This document shows positions 16,981-25,158 of a stretch of DNA of 64,000 bases, one piece after another; position 1 is the stretch's first letter; every line of letters begins with the position of its first letter. The stretch is from assembly GCA_963814975.1 (NCBI GenBank), contig CAWFFB010000014.1, positions 62,001 through 126,000 of the forward strand, read 5' to 3'. This DNA comes from CAVUXJ01 sp963814975. GTDB lineage: Bacteria > Acidobacteriota > Vicinamibacteria > Vicinamibacterales > CAVVIG01. The translations under genes were made by a program, and so were the position numbers. The notes beneath the pieces are model-generated. The model did not search any database and was not told the DNA's origin. It saw only the letters and a list, made by a program, of their open reading frames with translations.

Positions 16981-18177
16981 ATGAGCGACATTTTCATCAG
17001 CTATTTCCACCACGATCGCCCGCACGCGGAGGTGCTGGCACGCGCCCTCGAAGCCGAGGGTCTGTCCGTCTGGTGGGATCGGACGATTCCGGCGGGTCTC
17101 AACTTCGATCAGGTCATCGAAGAAGCTCTGAACGCCGCCAAGGTCGTCATCGTGCTCTGGTCGCGCGGATCGGTAAAGAGCCGGTGGGTACTGAACGAGG
17201 CGGAGGAAGCAGCAGCACGGAACATCCTGGTACCCGTGTTCATCGAGGAGCGCGTCCGAATCCCGCTGGCGTTCAGACGCATCCAGGCGGCGAGTCTCGT
17301 CGGCTGGGACGGATCGCAGGAAGCGCCTCCATTTCGCGAGCTGGTGGCCACCCTGGCGCAGCGCACCGACAGCCGATCGGGATCGACCGAGGCGCAACCG
17401 ATATCCGAACCGCCGCCGGTAGGCGACAGCCCGCCGCCAGATCCACCTTCTCCGCCGGTTTGGTCGCCGAGGCCACCTCTCCTGTATCGGCGCGCCGGGT
17501 TGACCGGCCTGCTCATCGCGGTCTTCGGCGTCAACCTCGTCGAAACGATGGCCGAAACCGAGCTGCGCCGCCGTTACGGAACAGGCACCGACCTGGGCAG
17601 CCGGATCGCCAGCGCCTTCCGCGCGCTCGAGGGCAATCTTTCCTTCGAGTCGCACGACGTGACCAACTGGGCGGCGGTGTACGGCTATTCCACCTCGTAC
17701 TTCTTCCTGCTGCCGATCCTCGGCATCGGTCTGCTCGCCGTGCTGTGGAGGAGGAAGGCCGTTCACGGATACCGTGTCTTGTGCCTGTCCATCGCGGCCG
17801 ACTATCTGCTCAGCCTGGGGTTCTTTCTCTTCTTTCCGGTGCCGGAACGCTGGGCTTTCCCTGACTCGGGCGCGATGCTGCTTTCCGACCGGTGGTCGTC
17901 CGGTCTCATCGATTTGATGCGGCCCATCAGCGGGCTGGACAACTGTTTTCCCAGCACGCACGTGTCGTTCACCGTCGTGATCATCCTGGTGGGGTATCTT
18001 TTCCGCGTCCGAATGCGACACACGGTGCTCGCCCTCGGCACGACGACAATCCTCTCGACGTTCGTGCTCGGCATCCATTGGCTGCCGGACATCGTGGCCG
18101 GAGTCGCCATCGCGTGTCTGAGCGTCGCGCTCGCGCGACGCGTCACGCCGCTCACCGAGTACGCGGTTGTTTCATGA
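16981..18177 (+). CDS. TIR domain fused to PAP2-type membrane phosphatase/transferase
   Basis: The 398-residue protein starts directly with a TIR domain (1-125): DIFISYFHHDRPHAEVLARAL, LSVWWDRTIPAG and VLWSRGSVKSRWVLNEAEEA, with Glu73 in the position of the catalytic glutamate of NADase TIR domains. A proline-rich linker (about 143-168) leads to a six-helix PAP2 region. PAP2 motifs are visible: NCFPSTHVSF (His327) and GIHWLPDIVAG (His366 and Asp370), the histidine pair and acid of phosphatidate phosphatase/IPC-synthase-like enzymes, normally facing the periplasm. The TIR is cytoplasmic. The gene is coupled to the PhnD-like gene by a 1-nt gap. I know of no described TIR-PAP2 system. Confidence 0.88.
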   Translation: MSDIFISYFHHDRPHAEVLARALEAEGLSVWWDRTIPAGLNFDQVIEEALNAAKVVIVLWSRGSVKSRWVLNEAEEAAARNILVPVFIEERVRIPLAFRRIQAASLVGWDGSQEAPPFRELVATLAQRTDSRSGSTEAQPISEPPPVGDSPPPDPPSPPVWSPRPPLLYRRAGLTGLLIAVFGVNLVETMAETELRRRYGTGTDLGSRIASAFRALEGNLSFESHDVTNWAAVYGYSTSYFFLLPILGIGLLAVLWRRKAVHGYRVLCLSIAADYLLSLGFFLFFPVPERWAFPDSGAMLLSDRWSSGLIDLMRPISGLDNCFPSTHVSFTVVIILVGYLFRVRMRHTVLALGTTTILSTFVLGIHWLPDIVAGVAIACLSVALARRVTPLTEYAVVS

Positions 18178-18346
18178 CAAGACCTAACTCTGCCGCTCAC
18201 ACTTCCACTTCGACTGCCATTGCCGCCGAGACAGGCCTTACCACGTCCATAACTCTTGTGGTTGTATGCCCGACACAAGCCATTGATCGGCAGCGATACG
18301 CGCGGAAGACAGACTGCCTCCGTTGTATGACGCGGCGACAGTAGCT

Positions 18347-18816
18347 TCACGGCCGAATCGCGTTCCCGAAACTGGCGGCGGCCAGCGCCAAGCCTGCCGC
18401 GCCGATCATGACCAGCCGGAACGCGGAGACAAATCCCCCATCGATGATCGCGCGCACCACCGGCTGTTCCTGCGGCGGGAGCGACGGCACTTGTGCGATG
18501 TCGGCCCCCGCCATCTTGGGCAGGTCTCGCTCGATGCCCTCCCGCGCGGCCGGTGAAAGCGCCAGAGAATCGAGGCGGGATCTCACCCGTAGCTCGAAGG
18601 TCCGCGCCAGCATGACGCCGAAGACCGCAATGGCCCGAGACCAGCTGCCCCAGGAACAACCCGTAGGCCTCGATTACCCATTGCACGTCGGTAATGGTGG
18701 CCTGCAGGTCAGCCTGGAGTGCCGGCAGCGCGACGTTGACGACCGTCGCATCGATGAACGTTCATGCTCGACCCCAGGATGGTCGCGATCAGGGTCCAGC
18801 GGTTCGGTGACGGCAT
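18347..18816 (-). pseudogene. Remnant of a DHA2-family MFS drug exporter
   Basis: The minus strand reads MPSPNRWTLIATILGSSM, then after a shift FIDATVVNVALPALQADL and DVQWVIEAYGLFLGQL, which is the first 50 residues of EmrB/QacA-type transporters. Directly after this comes another shift and the C terminus only (VFGVMLARTFELRVRSRL, then RAIIDGGFVSAFRLVMIGAAGLALAAASFG). Some 300 residues of the middle are missing and at least two frame changes are present. This is a genuine internal deletion, not just a sequencing slip. The preceding 169 bp (18178-18346) after the TIR-PAP2 gene holds nothing recognisable. Confidence 0.8.
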
Positions 18817-18985
18817 GGACCCTTATCGACGCGCGTCACCCCGCGGCCCCACCGCGGCGTGCTGCGGTCCGAGTGCCGCAGGTGAACGGCCGGCGATGAG
18901 TCTCGCGGCCTTTCGAAGCGTTCTCGATTCTCGCGCAGTGACGTTCCGCTTCATCAATCACATCGCAGGAACTCGTCGGAGGAAA

Positions 18986-20287
18986 TCAGAGTCCTTTGGC
19001 TTGCGTGGTTTCGAGGCCATGGCCCTGCGGTCCTGCCTCGCGCCGGTGCAGGAGGGCGGAGAAGACGAGCCCGCCGAGGCTCAGGATCGTGAACATCCAC
19101 AACATCGGCCTGTAGCCGGCCGGATTCGCGGCCCCGGCGTTTCCGAGGTCGTTGAGCGCGCCCGCGACGAGGTTGCACACGGTGAGGCCGATGTTCTGGA
19201 GCATGGTCATCAGGCCGTATGCGGTGCCGAGCCGGTGCTCGTCGACGAGATAGGGAACCGAGGGCCACAGGACGGCCGGGACGAGCGAGAACGCCACCCC
19301 GATGAGCGCCGTCGAGACCCACAGGTCCCACGCCGTGTAAAGCAATGTGGGAAACACGGCCAGGAGCAGCAGGGAGCCGGCAGCCATGGCCAGGCTGCGG
19401 TGTCCGAATCGATCGACGAGCAGCCCGAACAGCGGCGTGGCGAAGATTGCCGCCAGGAACACGTACCCGTTCATCTCACCCGCCCGCTCCAGCGACAGCC
19501 CGTGCGCGTTCTGAAAGTACTCGATCGCGAACGTGCTCCGAAACGGAAAGATGACCGAGTAGAAGGTGACGCAGAGTCCGACGACGTACCAGTACGAAGG
19601 ATCAAAGCGCCACAGGTCCGACCAGACGATTCTATCGGACGGTGCGGGCCGGCCGAGCGCGTAACGCCGTTCGGCGCTGCGCTCAATCATCCAGTAGATG
19701 ACGGCGCCAGCGCAGGAGATCAGAGCGAACCCGACGGCGATGAGCATCGGCTCGCGCCAACCCGCCACGTATGCGCCTTTCGCCCACCCCGGTGAAAGGT
19801 CGGCCGCATAGGAACCGGCTCTCGCGATACTCAGGTTGAGTCCGAACGCGAAACCGAGCTGCTTGCCTTTGAACCACTGACCGAGCGCCGCCGTCACCGC
19901 CACGATCATCGACTCGGCGCCCAATCCAAACACCAGGCGTCCGAGGGCCATCGTTGCGAACGTGCCGGAGACCGCCGTCAGAAGGGCGCCGGCCAAAGAG
20001 ATGACGGTGAAAGCCAGGGTGGCGGTTCGCGTGCCGATCCGATCGACGATCACGCCGCCAATCAGGACCATCACGATGTTGGGAAAGCTGTAGATGGCGT
20101 TGAGGGTGCCGATCTGCGCGGAGCTGAATCCAAGCTGGGTTCGGAGGATATCGGCGAGGGGTGCGATCGAATCGTAGACGTAGTAGTTCCCGAACATCGC
20201 GACGCTGACGGAGACGAGCACGGTCCAGCGCAAGAGCGGTGGCGGCTGGGGTCTCTCGGTGAGCGGCGCGGCGCGCATCGCGGACAT
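18986..20287 (-). CDS. MFS transporter, MFSD1-like
   Basis: A 433-residue protein with about twelve predicted membrane helices. The first helix pair reads LRWTVLVSVSVAMFGNYYVYDSIAPL, followed by the MFS loop-2/3 signature GGVIVDRIGTR and the repeat in the second half GLLVDRFGHRS. It resembles the MFSD1-like branch. Substrate is unknown; dipeptides are exported by mammalian MFSD1. The start at 20287 (MSAMRAAP) is chosen because the region further upstream is not membrane-like. It is divergent from the secreted protein at 20491. Confidence 0.85.
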   Translation of the reverse strand: MSAMRAAPLTERPQPPPLLRWTVLVSVSVAMFGNYYVYDSIAPLADILRTQLGFSSAQIGTLNAIYSFPNIVMVLIGGVIVDRIGTRTATLAFTVISLAGALLTAVSGTFATMALGRLVFGLGAESMIVAVTAALGQWFKGKQLGFAFGLNLSIARAGSYAADLSPGWAKGAYVAGWREPMLIAVGFALISCAGAVIYWMIERSAERRYALGRPAPSDRIVWSDLWRFDPSYWYVVGLCVTFYSVIFPFRSTFAIEYFQNAHGLSLERAGEMNGYVFLAAIFATPLFGLLVDRFGHRSLAMAAGSLLLLAVFPTLLYTAWDLWVSTALIGVAFSLVPAVLWPSVPYLVDEHRLGTAYGLMTMLQNIGLTVCNLVAGALNDLGNAGAANPAGYRPMLWMFTILSLGGLVFSALLHRREAGPQGHGLETTQAKGL

Positions 20288-20490
20288 CTTAAGATAAGTG
20301 TGTCGATCGCGCTTCTTGACTCCGGTGGGTCGAGGGTCCCAGGCACCGGACGCGGCTAAGACTCGGTCAGGCCCTGAGGTACACTGGCGATCGCAGCGGG
20401 TCGCGACCGAAGAGCTGTCCGGGCTCCGGGACTTGTGCGATGGAGCGACGCCAGCAGGCGGCCCGATATCCGTTGACACGGAGGTTCCAG

Positions 20491-21513
20491 ATGCGTCGAG
20501 CCGTCCTATCTTTGAGCGCCATGGCCGTCGTGGTGGCAGCCGCCTCGACCGCGCAGGGTCCACTGATCGGCCAGAGCCGGCCGCCGGCGGCTACGCCCGC
20601 CCCGAATGCTGCATGGCATGCCCCGACGACCGCATGGGGTGACCCGGATCTGCAGGGTATCTGGACGAACTCCACAATTACCCCGCTCGAACGGCCGGCG
20701 GCATTCGCCGGACGCGAGTTCTTGACGGAAGAGGAGTCGGCGGCGCTCGACAAAGCCGCCGAGGACAGGGGCGACCGGCGAGCGCCGAACGCCGTCGCCG
20801 ATGTCGACGGCGCGTACAACCAGTTCTGGTGGGATCGCGGGAACACGGTCGCCACGAGGCGCACGTCGCTGATCGTCGATCCCCCGGACGGACGACTTCC
20901 GCCGTTGACTCAAGCCGGTCAGCAGCGCGCGGCAGAGGTGGCGGAGGCGGTCCGCCGGGTCCCCCGCGGTCCCGAAGATCGCAATCTGGCCGAGCGCTGT
21001 CTGACGCGCGGCGCACCCAAGCTGCCGGGCGGCTACAACAACAACGTTCACCTCCTGCAGGCGCCGGGGTATGTTGCGATCCTTCAGGAGATGATCCACG
21101 AGGTTCGCATCATTCCGCTCGACGGACGTCCGCACCTGCCCTCGAGCGTTCCACAGTGGATGGGTGACTCGCGTGGCCACTGGGAGGGCGATACGCTGGT
21201 CGTCGACACGACCAACTATCACGACAATGTCGCCTTCAACTCTTATAACTGCTGCCCGGGCGCGGGGCGCAATCTTCACATCGTCGAACGATACCGGCGC
21301 GTGAGCGCCGACACCATCGATTTCCGGTTCACGGTGGACGATCCGACAACGTTCACGAAGCCCTTCACGATCGAACTGCCGATGACGCGGACCACCGGGC
21401 CGCTCTTCGAGTACGCGTGCCACGAAGGGAATGACGGCATGGCCGGCATCCTCAGCGGCGCGCGCGCGATGGAGAACGGCGCGGAGGGCGGGGCCAATCC
21501 AGTCGGGCGTTGA
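20491..21513 (+). CDS. Secreted hypothetical protein of a family expanded in Acidobacteria
   Basis: The 340-residue product has a signal peptide (MRRAVLSLSAMAVVVAAASTAQG) and then PDLQGIWTNSTITPLERP, a hallmark opening of a secreted family found in many copies in acidobacterial and proteobacterial genomes. Further conserved-looking pieces are PKLPGGYNNNVHLLQAPGYV, WMGDSRGHWEGDTLVVDTTN and LFEYACHEGN. No enzymatic function is established that I can name. It has no clear operon partner; an ECF sigma gene follows after 78 bp with its own promoter. Confidence 0.8.
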   Translation: MRRAVLSLSAMAVVVAAASTAQGPLIGQSRPPAATPAPNAAWHAPTTAWGDPDLQGIWTNSTITPLERPAAFAGREFLTEEESAALDKAAEDRGDRRAPNAVADVDGAYNQFWWDRGNTVATRRTSLIVDPPDGRLPPLTQAGQQRAAEVAEAVRRVPRGPEDRNLAERCLTRGAPKLPGGYNNNVHLLQAPGYVAILQEMIHEVRIIPLDGRPHLPSSVPQWMGDSRGHWEGDTLVVDTTNYHDNVAFNSYNCCPGAGRNLHIVERYRRVSADTIDFRFTVDDPTTFTKPFTIELPMTRTTGPLFEYACHEGNDGMAGILSGARAMENGAEGGANPVGR

Positions 21514-21544
21514 ACGAGCCCGCGAGAGTCGTCGCATCGGCAGG

Positions 21545-21573
21545 TCTGTCACCTTTCCGCCCCTGCCGACTCT
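21545..21573 (+). promoter_or_regulatory. ECF-type promoter of the sigma factor gene
   Basis: TCTGTCACCTTTC (21545-21557) then 11 bp then ACTCT (21569-21573). The same two blocks with identical spacing occur before the downstream cytochrome gene. Spacing between TGTCACC and ACTCT is about 15 bp, right for ECF -35 and -10 elements. The start codon lies 19 bp beyond the -10 block. Confidence 0.65.
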
Positions 21574-21591
21574 ATATACCGGGGTCACACT

Positions 21592-22278
21592 ATGGAAATG
21601 GCGACGAGGTCGGCTGTTGCGTTCGAAAGCGCAGAACAGGATGACGGTGAAATCATCCGCCAGGTGCTGCTGGGAAACACGGCGATGTTCGAGCTGTTGA
21701 TGCGCCGTTACAACGAACGCGTGTACAGAGCGGCGCGGGCCATCGTCCGTGACGAACAGGAGGCCGAAGACGTCATGCAGCAGGCGTACGTGAACGCCTT
21801 CACCCACCTTCGCCAGTTCAACGGCTCTGCGCAATTTTCGACGTGGTTGACGAGGATTGCGATCAACGAATCGCTGGCACGCGTCCGCCGTCAACGGCGG
21901 TACGAGGTCTTCGACGACGAGCTCTCGACTGGGGAAGCGTTCATGTCCAGAAATCCTCCCGAGAACCCCGAGCGGCAGGCGTTCACCGGCGAGCTGCGCG
22001 AGCTGTTGGAGTGGGCGATCGACACGCTTCCGGACGGGATGCGCGAGGTCTTCGTTCTCCGGGAAGTCGAAGGCCTCAGCACGTCGGAAGTGGCGGAGTG
22101 CCTCGGCGTAACGGAGGATGTGGTCAAGACCCGGCTGTCGCGCGGTCGAGCTGGGTTGAGGCACGTCCTGCTGGAACGAACGGGAGCGACCGCATCGGAA
22201 GCGTTCCGGTTCTACCGTCCTCGATGCGACCGTGTGGTTGGGCAAGTCCTCTCCCGGGTTGCCCACACGCAGCCATAA
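21592..22278 (+). CDS. ECF RNA polymerase sigma factor
   Basis: A 228-residue sigma-70 family protein. Region 2 covers about 30-100 (LLMRRYNERVYRAARAIV, DVMQQAYVNAFTHL, FSTWLTRIAINESLARVRRQ); region 4 covers about 140-195 (LPDGMREVFVLREVEGLSTSEVAECLGVTEDVVKTRLSRGRAGLR). A roughly 25-residue C-terminal extension follows. No anti-sigma gene is adjacent, so control may lie in the extension or elsewhere. A conserved ECF-type promoter motif lies upstream of this gene and of the next, pointing to autoregulation and control of the diheme cytochrome. Confidence 0.92.
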   Translation: MEMATRSAVAFESAEQDDGEIIRQVLLGNTAMFELLMRRYNERVYRAARAIVRDEQEAEDVMQQAYVNAFTHLRQFNGSAQFSTWLTRIAINESLARVRRQRRYEVFDDELSTGEAFMSRNPPENPERQAFTGELRELLEWAIDTLPDGMREVFVLREVEGLSTSEVAECLGVTEDVVKTRLSRGRAGLRHVLLERTGATASEAFRFYRPRCDRVVGQVLSRVAHTQP

Positions 22279-22311
22279 GCTCGTCCGGCCGTCCTGGTCC
22301 GGCGCGATCGT

Positions 22312-22340
22312 TCTGTCACCTTTCAAATCGTCGCCACTCT
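22312..22340 (+). promoter_or_regulatory. ECF-type promoter of the cytochrome gene
   Basis: TCTGTCACCTTTC (22312-22324), 11 bp, ACTCT (22336-22340): identical blocks and spacing to the site before the sigma gene. It lies about 100 bp upstream of the GTG start at 22440, leaving a leader of about 90 nt. Confidence 0.65.
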
Positions 22341-22439
22341 GATCACTGAAGCCCATCGTGACATTCGCGCAGCACGTGCTGCGTGGAGCGACCGAAGCAG
22401 ACGAAGCCGGTCTCACGGTGGGAAAGGGAGGGATCTGAA

Positions 22440-23681
22440 GTGCGACTCATCGTTTCTGTCTCAGCCGTAGTCATCATCGTGGTGGCGTTCTCCGTTTCCG
22501 GATTCGTTCCCGCTTCTCGAGCCGAGCAGTCTGCTGGCACGTATGAATGGGAGCGAGCCCCGCGTCACAAGGACGGACAGGCGATATTCCGCTTCGACAC
22601 CTTTGGCGACGAGCAGCTGTGGACCGATGTGCTGCGCCTGCACGAAGTCATTCCGACGGTCGATCCGGCGACAGCGTTGGCCGTAGGCCTGAAGGTCGAT
22701 GTCGAGGCCCTGCCTCGTAGGGTTATCGCTGCGCTCCAGGCCGGTCGGGTTGATCTCACGGACCCGGCTGTGACGGTCCAGCTGTTGCGCCTGAATGCCG
22801 TGGTCGGCGTGAAGGGGACGGTTGACAGGGCAGGTCGGCTCGCGAAAGTGGGCGTGTCTTGCGCTCTATGCCACTCGTCTGTCGATAACTCCTTCGCGCC
22901 GGGCATTGGCAAGCGGCTCGATGGTTGGGCGAACACGGACCTGAACGTCGGCGCGATCGTCGCCCTGTCGCCCGCATTGGACGAGGCCACCAAGACCGAG
23001 TTCAGGAGCTGGGGGCCGGGAAAGTATGACCCGCGCCATCACGCGTTCGACGGCGTCCAGATCGTTCCGCTGAACAATCCGTCGTTGCCGATCGTGATTC
23101 CTCCGATCTACGGGCTGAAGGGCGTCGGGTTCGAGACATTCACCGGCGACGGCCCGATTTCGTACTGGAACAGTTACGTCGGGGTGGGTCAGATGGGTGG
23201 TCGCGGCAGCTTCAGCGATCCCCGAATCGGATTGTCCATCCGGCAGAGGCCTGATCTCGTCACGCCGAAGCTGGCGGCGCTGCTGGATTACCAACTGAGC
23301 TTGCGCAGCCCGAAACCTCCGCGCGGCAGTTTCAATCGCCGGGCCGCTGAGCGCGGAAGGGATTTGTTCCAGGGCCAAGCCAGATGCAGCACGTGTCATC
23401 AGTCGCCGAATTTGACCGACGTGCTGAGCGGCCCGGATCGGAGGGTCCCCTTCCTCCACGATCCAGCCGAAGTCGGAATGGATCCGGCGTATGCCGCGAG
23501 GTCGGCAACCGGCAGGTACAGGACGACTCCACTCCGAGGGCTTCTGCAGCACCCGCCCTATTTCCACGACGGGAGCGCGCCGGATCTGAATGCCGTCGTC
23601 AATCACTACGACACACTGTTCGGGCTGAACCTGGCAGCGGCTCAGAAGGCGAACCTCGTCGAATATCTCAAGTCGCTCTGA
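22440..23681 (+). CDS. Exported diheme cytochrome c (cytochrome c peroxidase/MauG-like superfamily)
   Basis: The 413-residue protein has a signal sequence (about 1-28) and two c-type heme motifs, CALCH near residue 142 and CSTCH near residue 317, the latter followed by the GRYRTTPLRGLLQHPPYFHDGSAP end typical of cytochrome c peroxidase-like folds (TxxLRxxxxxxxYxHDGS). It should be periplasmic and move electrons or oxidise a substrate with peroxide. The GTG start is supported by GGGAGG 9 nt upstream. It lies under an ECF promoter motif shared with the sigma gene. Confidence 0.88.
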   Translation: MRLIVSVSAVVIIVVAFSVSGFVPASRAEQSAGTYEWERAPRHKDGQAIFRFDTFGDEQLWTDVLRLHEVIPTVDPATALAVGLKVDVEALPRRVIAALQAGRVDLTDPAVTVQLLRLNAVVGVKGTVDRAGRLAKVGVSCALCHSSVDNSFAPGIGKRLDGWANTDLNVGAIVALSPALDEATKTEFRSWGPGKYDPRHHAFDGVQIVPLNNPSLPIVIPPIYGLKGVGFETFTGDGPISYWNSYVGVGQMGGRGSFSDPRIGLSIRQRPDLVTPKLAALLDYQLSLRSPKPPRGSFNRRAAERGRDLFQGQARCSTCHQSPNLTDVLSGPDRRVPFLHDPAEVGMDPAYAARSATGRYRTTPLRGLLQHPPYFHDGSAPDLNAVVNHYDTLFGLNLAAAQKANLVEYLKSL

Positions 23682-23759
23682 TCGAAGACGGGGGAGCAAA
23701 GATCATGATGTCGCGCACGCCTGAATCGGCCGGTAGAATAGTTCTGCAGGTCGAGTCAC

Positions 23760-24143
23760 ATGCCACTGCAGATCGATTTCACAGCGCCGAGCTCGGTGCG
23801 GCGGGAACAGAACCGGATCTCGGCGCTGCCGATACTCGGAAACGGACCACCAGGGACCTTCATCCTCTTTTCAAACGGCTACCAGGTGTCCTTGCCGACC
23901 GATCAGATCGTCTCCGCCGACGACACCGGCGGTCACGCCCGAGTCGAGTTCGGCGGCATGGCGTTCGTCGGGTTGGAAGAAGGACACCTGGTGTTCGTCC
24001 GGATTCGCGAACTGTTTCCGGAGGAACAACTCTCGCCGGATCGCAGCCACACGATGCGGCTCGATCCGAAGTGGGTCACCACCATCTCGGTGGATGGTCG
24101 ACCGATTTGGCACGTTGAATCTCAGCACGCGTCGCACGAATAG
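23760..24143 (+). CDS. Conserved hypothetical protein, 127 aa
   Basis: I do not recognise the family. The sequence is globular and cytoplasmic-looking, with several predicted beta strands (GTFILFSNGYQVSLPTDQIVS, ARVEFGGMAFVGLEEGHLVFVRIRELF, WVTTISVDGRPIWHVE) and no signal or membrane segment. It follows the diheme cytochrome by 78 bp on the same strand, and might share its transcript. Its coding nature is supported by codon pattern and lack of a better alternative; confidence is moderate. Confidence 0.6.
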   Translation: MPLQIDFTAPSSVRREQNRISALPILGNGPPGTFILFSNGYQVSLPTDQIVSADDTGGHARVEFGGMAFVGLEEGHLVFVRIRELFPEEQLSPDRSHTMRLDPKWVTTISVDGRPIWHVESQHASHE

Positions 24144-24187
24144 GTCGCGACGAGTCGCCGAAGGCTTGCGAATGGCGACGTCACTAA

Positions 24188-24640
24188 CTAAGTTGACGTT
24201 CGCGGCGGTTCCATCCAGCAGCGGGGGCCGGAACCGCGCCGCGCGGCACGGTCGCCTGGATTCGCCAGGCGACACCTGTCCAACGACAAGCAGCCACAGC
24301 CGATGCACTCCGTGAGGCCGACTTCGAGCCGCTCGAGCTCGGCTATGCGATCGCGAATGCGCGCCGTCCAGCGACTCGACAGCTTTGCCCAATCCGAACG
24401 CTCCGGCACGTGGTTCCGCGGCAGTTTCTTCAGTTCCGCGCCAATCTCCTCGAGCGACAGTCCGATCCGTTGCGCGAAAACGATGAAGGCGACGCGGCGG
24501 ATTACCGCGCGCGGGTATCGGCGATGCCCGGAGTCGTTGCGCTCCGCATGAATCAGCCCTTGTTCTTCGTAGAAGCGTAGCGCCGACGTGGCGACCCCGC
24601 TGCGCTTCGCCACGTCGCCGATTGTCAGCACGTCACCCAT
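24188..24640 (-). CDS. soxR: Redox-sensing transcriptional regulator SoxR
   Basis: A 150-residue MerR-family protein: helix-turn-helix IGDVAKRSGVATSALRFYEEQGLI, dimerisation helix, and the [2Fe-2S] cluster motif CIGCGCLSLDRC, matching C-X2-C-X-C-X5-C of SoxR. It senses redox-active compounds and superoxide through cluster oxidation. A perfect 18-bp palindrome matching the sox box lies between this gene and the divergent plus-strand operon, so it most likely activates that operon and may control itself. Length is normal for the family. Confidence 0.95.
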   Translation of the reverse strand: MGDVLTIGDVAKRSGVATSALRFYEEQGLIHAERNDSGHRRYPRAVIRRVAFIVFAQRIGLSLEEIGAELKKLPRNHVPERSDWAKLSSRWTARIRDRIAELERLEVGLTECIGCGCLSLDRCRLANPGDRAARRGSGPRCWMEPPRTST

Positions 24641-24670
24641 AACCCCAGTCTGGCATCATTTCCCGCTTGA

Positions 24671-24688
24671 CTTCAAGTGCACTTGAAG
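24671..24688. promoter_or_regulatory. SoxR operator (sox box)
   Basis: CTTCAAGTGCACTTGAAG is a perfect 18-bp palindrome. It matches the known E. coli sox box CCTCAAGTTAACTTGAGG at most positions including CAAGT and ACTTG. It lies 30 bp upstream of soxR and 29 bp upstream of the divergent gene, overlapping a TTGACT -35-like hexamer (24667-24672), as expected for a MerR-type promoter with a long spacer. Confidence 0.8.
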
Positions 24689-24717
24689 ATCGAAGCTTTA
24701 GGCAGGAGGTTCGACCT

Positions 24718-25158
24718 ATGGCAAGCGAGCAATCCCCCGGGACCAACCGGCGCACGCGGGTTCCCGGCCAGCGAGCCGGCGCGAGCGACACCGACCAGCC
24801 GGCGGCAACGACGGCGGTCGATACGGTGCGCCAGGCTCTTGCGGATGTGGACGGCATCACCGTGCATGCGCACCGCTTCGGCGGAATCGAATTCCGCGTC
24901 GGGCGCCGCGAGCTGGGACATCTGCATCGGTCTTTCGCCGACCTGCCGTTCCCCCGGCGCGTCCGTGACGATCTGATTGCAGCGGGACGCGCAAGGCCCC
25001 ATCACGTTCTGCCCGACTCCGGGTGGGTTACCGTGCCGATGCGGACGGAAACGGAGGTGGCCAACGTGATCGACCTGTTCCGACAGAATTACGAGCGTGC
25101 CGTGGGCCGGCCGGCGGCAGAGGTTCTCCTTACCCACCGAGGTGATCCGTATGGGTGA
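24718..25158 (+). CDS. DUF5519 (luciferase-like domain) protein
   Basis: The 146-residue protein matches the small luciferase/DUF5519 family: GITVHAHRFGGIEFRVGRRELGHLH, FPRRVRDDLIAAGRARPHHVLPDSGWVTVPMR and an end helix VANVIDLFRQNYERA. The family binds small ligands with a helical cupin-like fold of uncertain role. The ATG at 24718 has AGGAGG 9 nt upstream. It is the first gene of a SoxR-facing operon; the SDR gene overlaps its last 8 bp. Confidence 0.82.
   Translation: MASEQSPGTNRRTRVPGQRAGASDTDQPAATTAVDTVRQALADVDGITVHAHRFGGIEFRVGRRELGHLHRSFADLPFPRRVRDDLIAAGRARPHHVLPDSGWVTVPMRTETEVANVIDLFRQNYERAVGRPAAEVLLTHRGDPYG

Noticed and set aside
15279..18177. Thoeris-type defence system
   Set aside because: TIR is present but there is no ThsA-like SIR2 or macro-domain partner; the partner is a PhnD-like protein, so it is not Thoeris as described.
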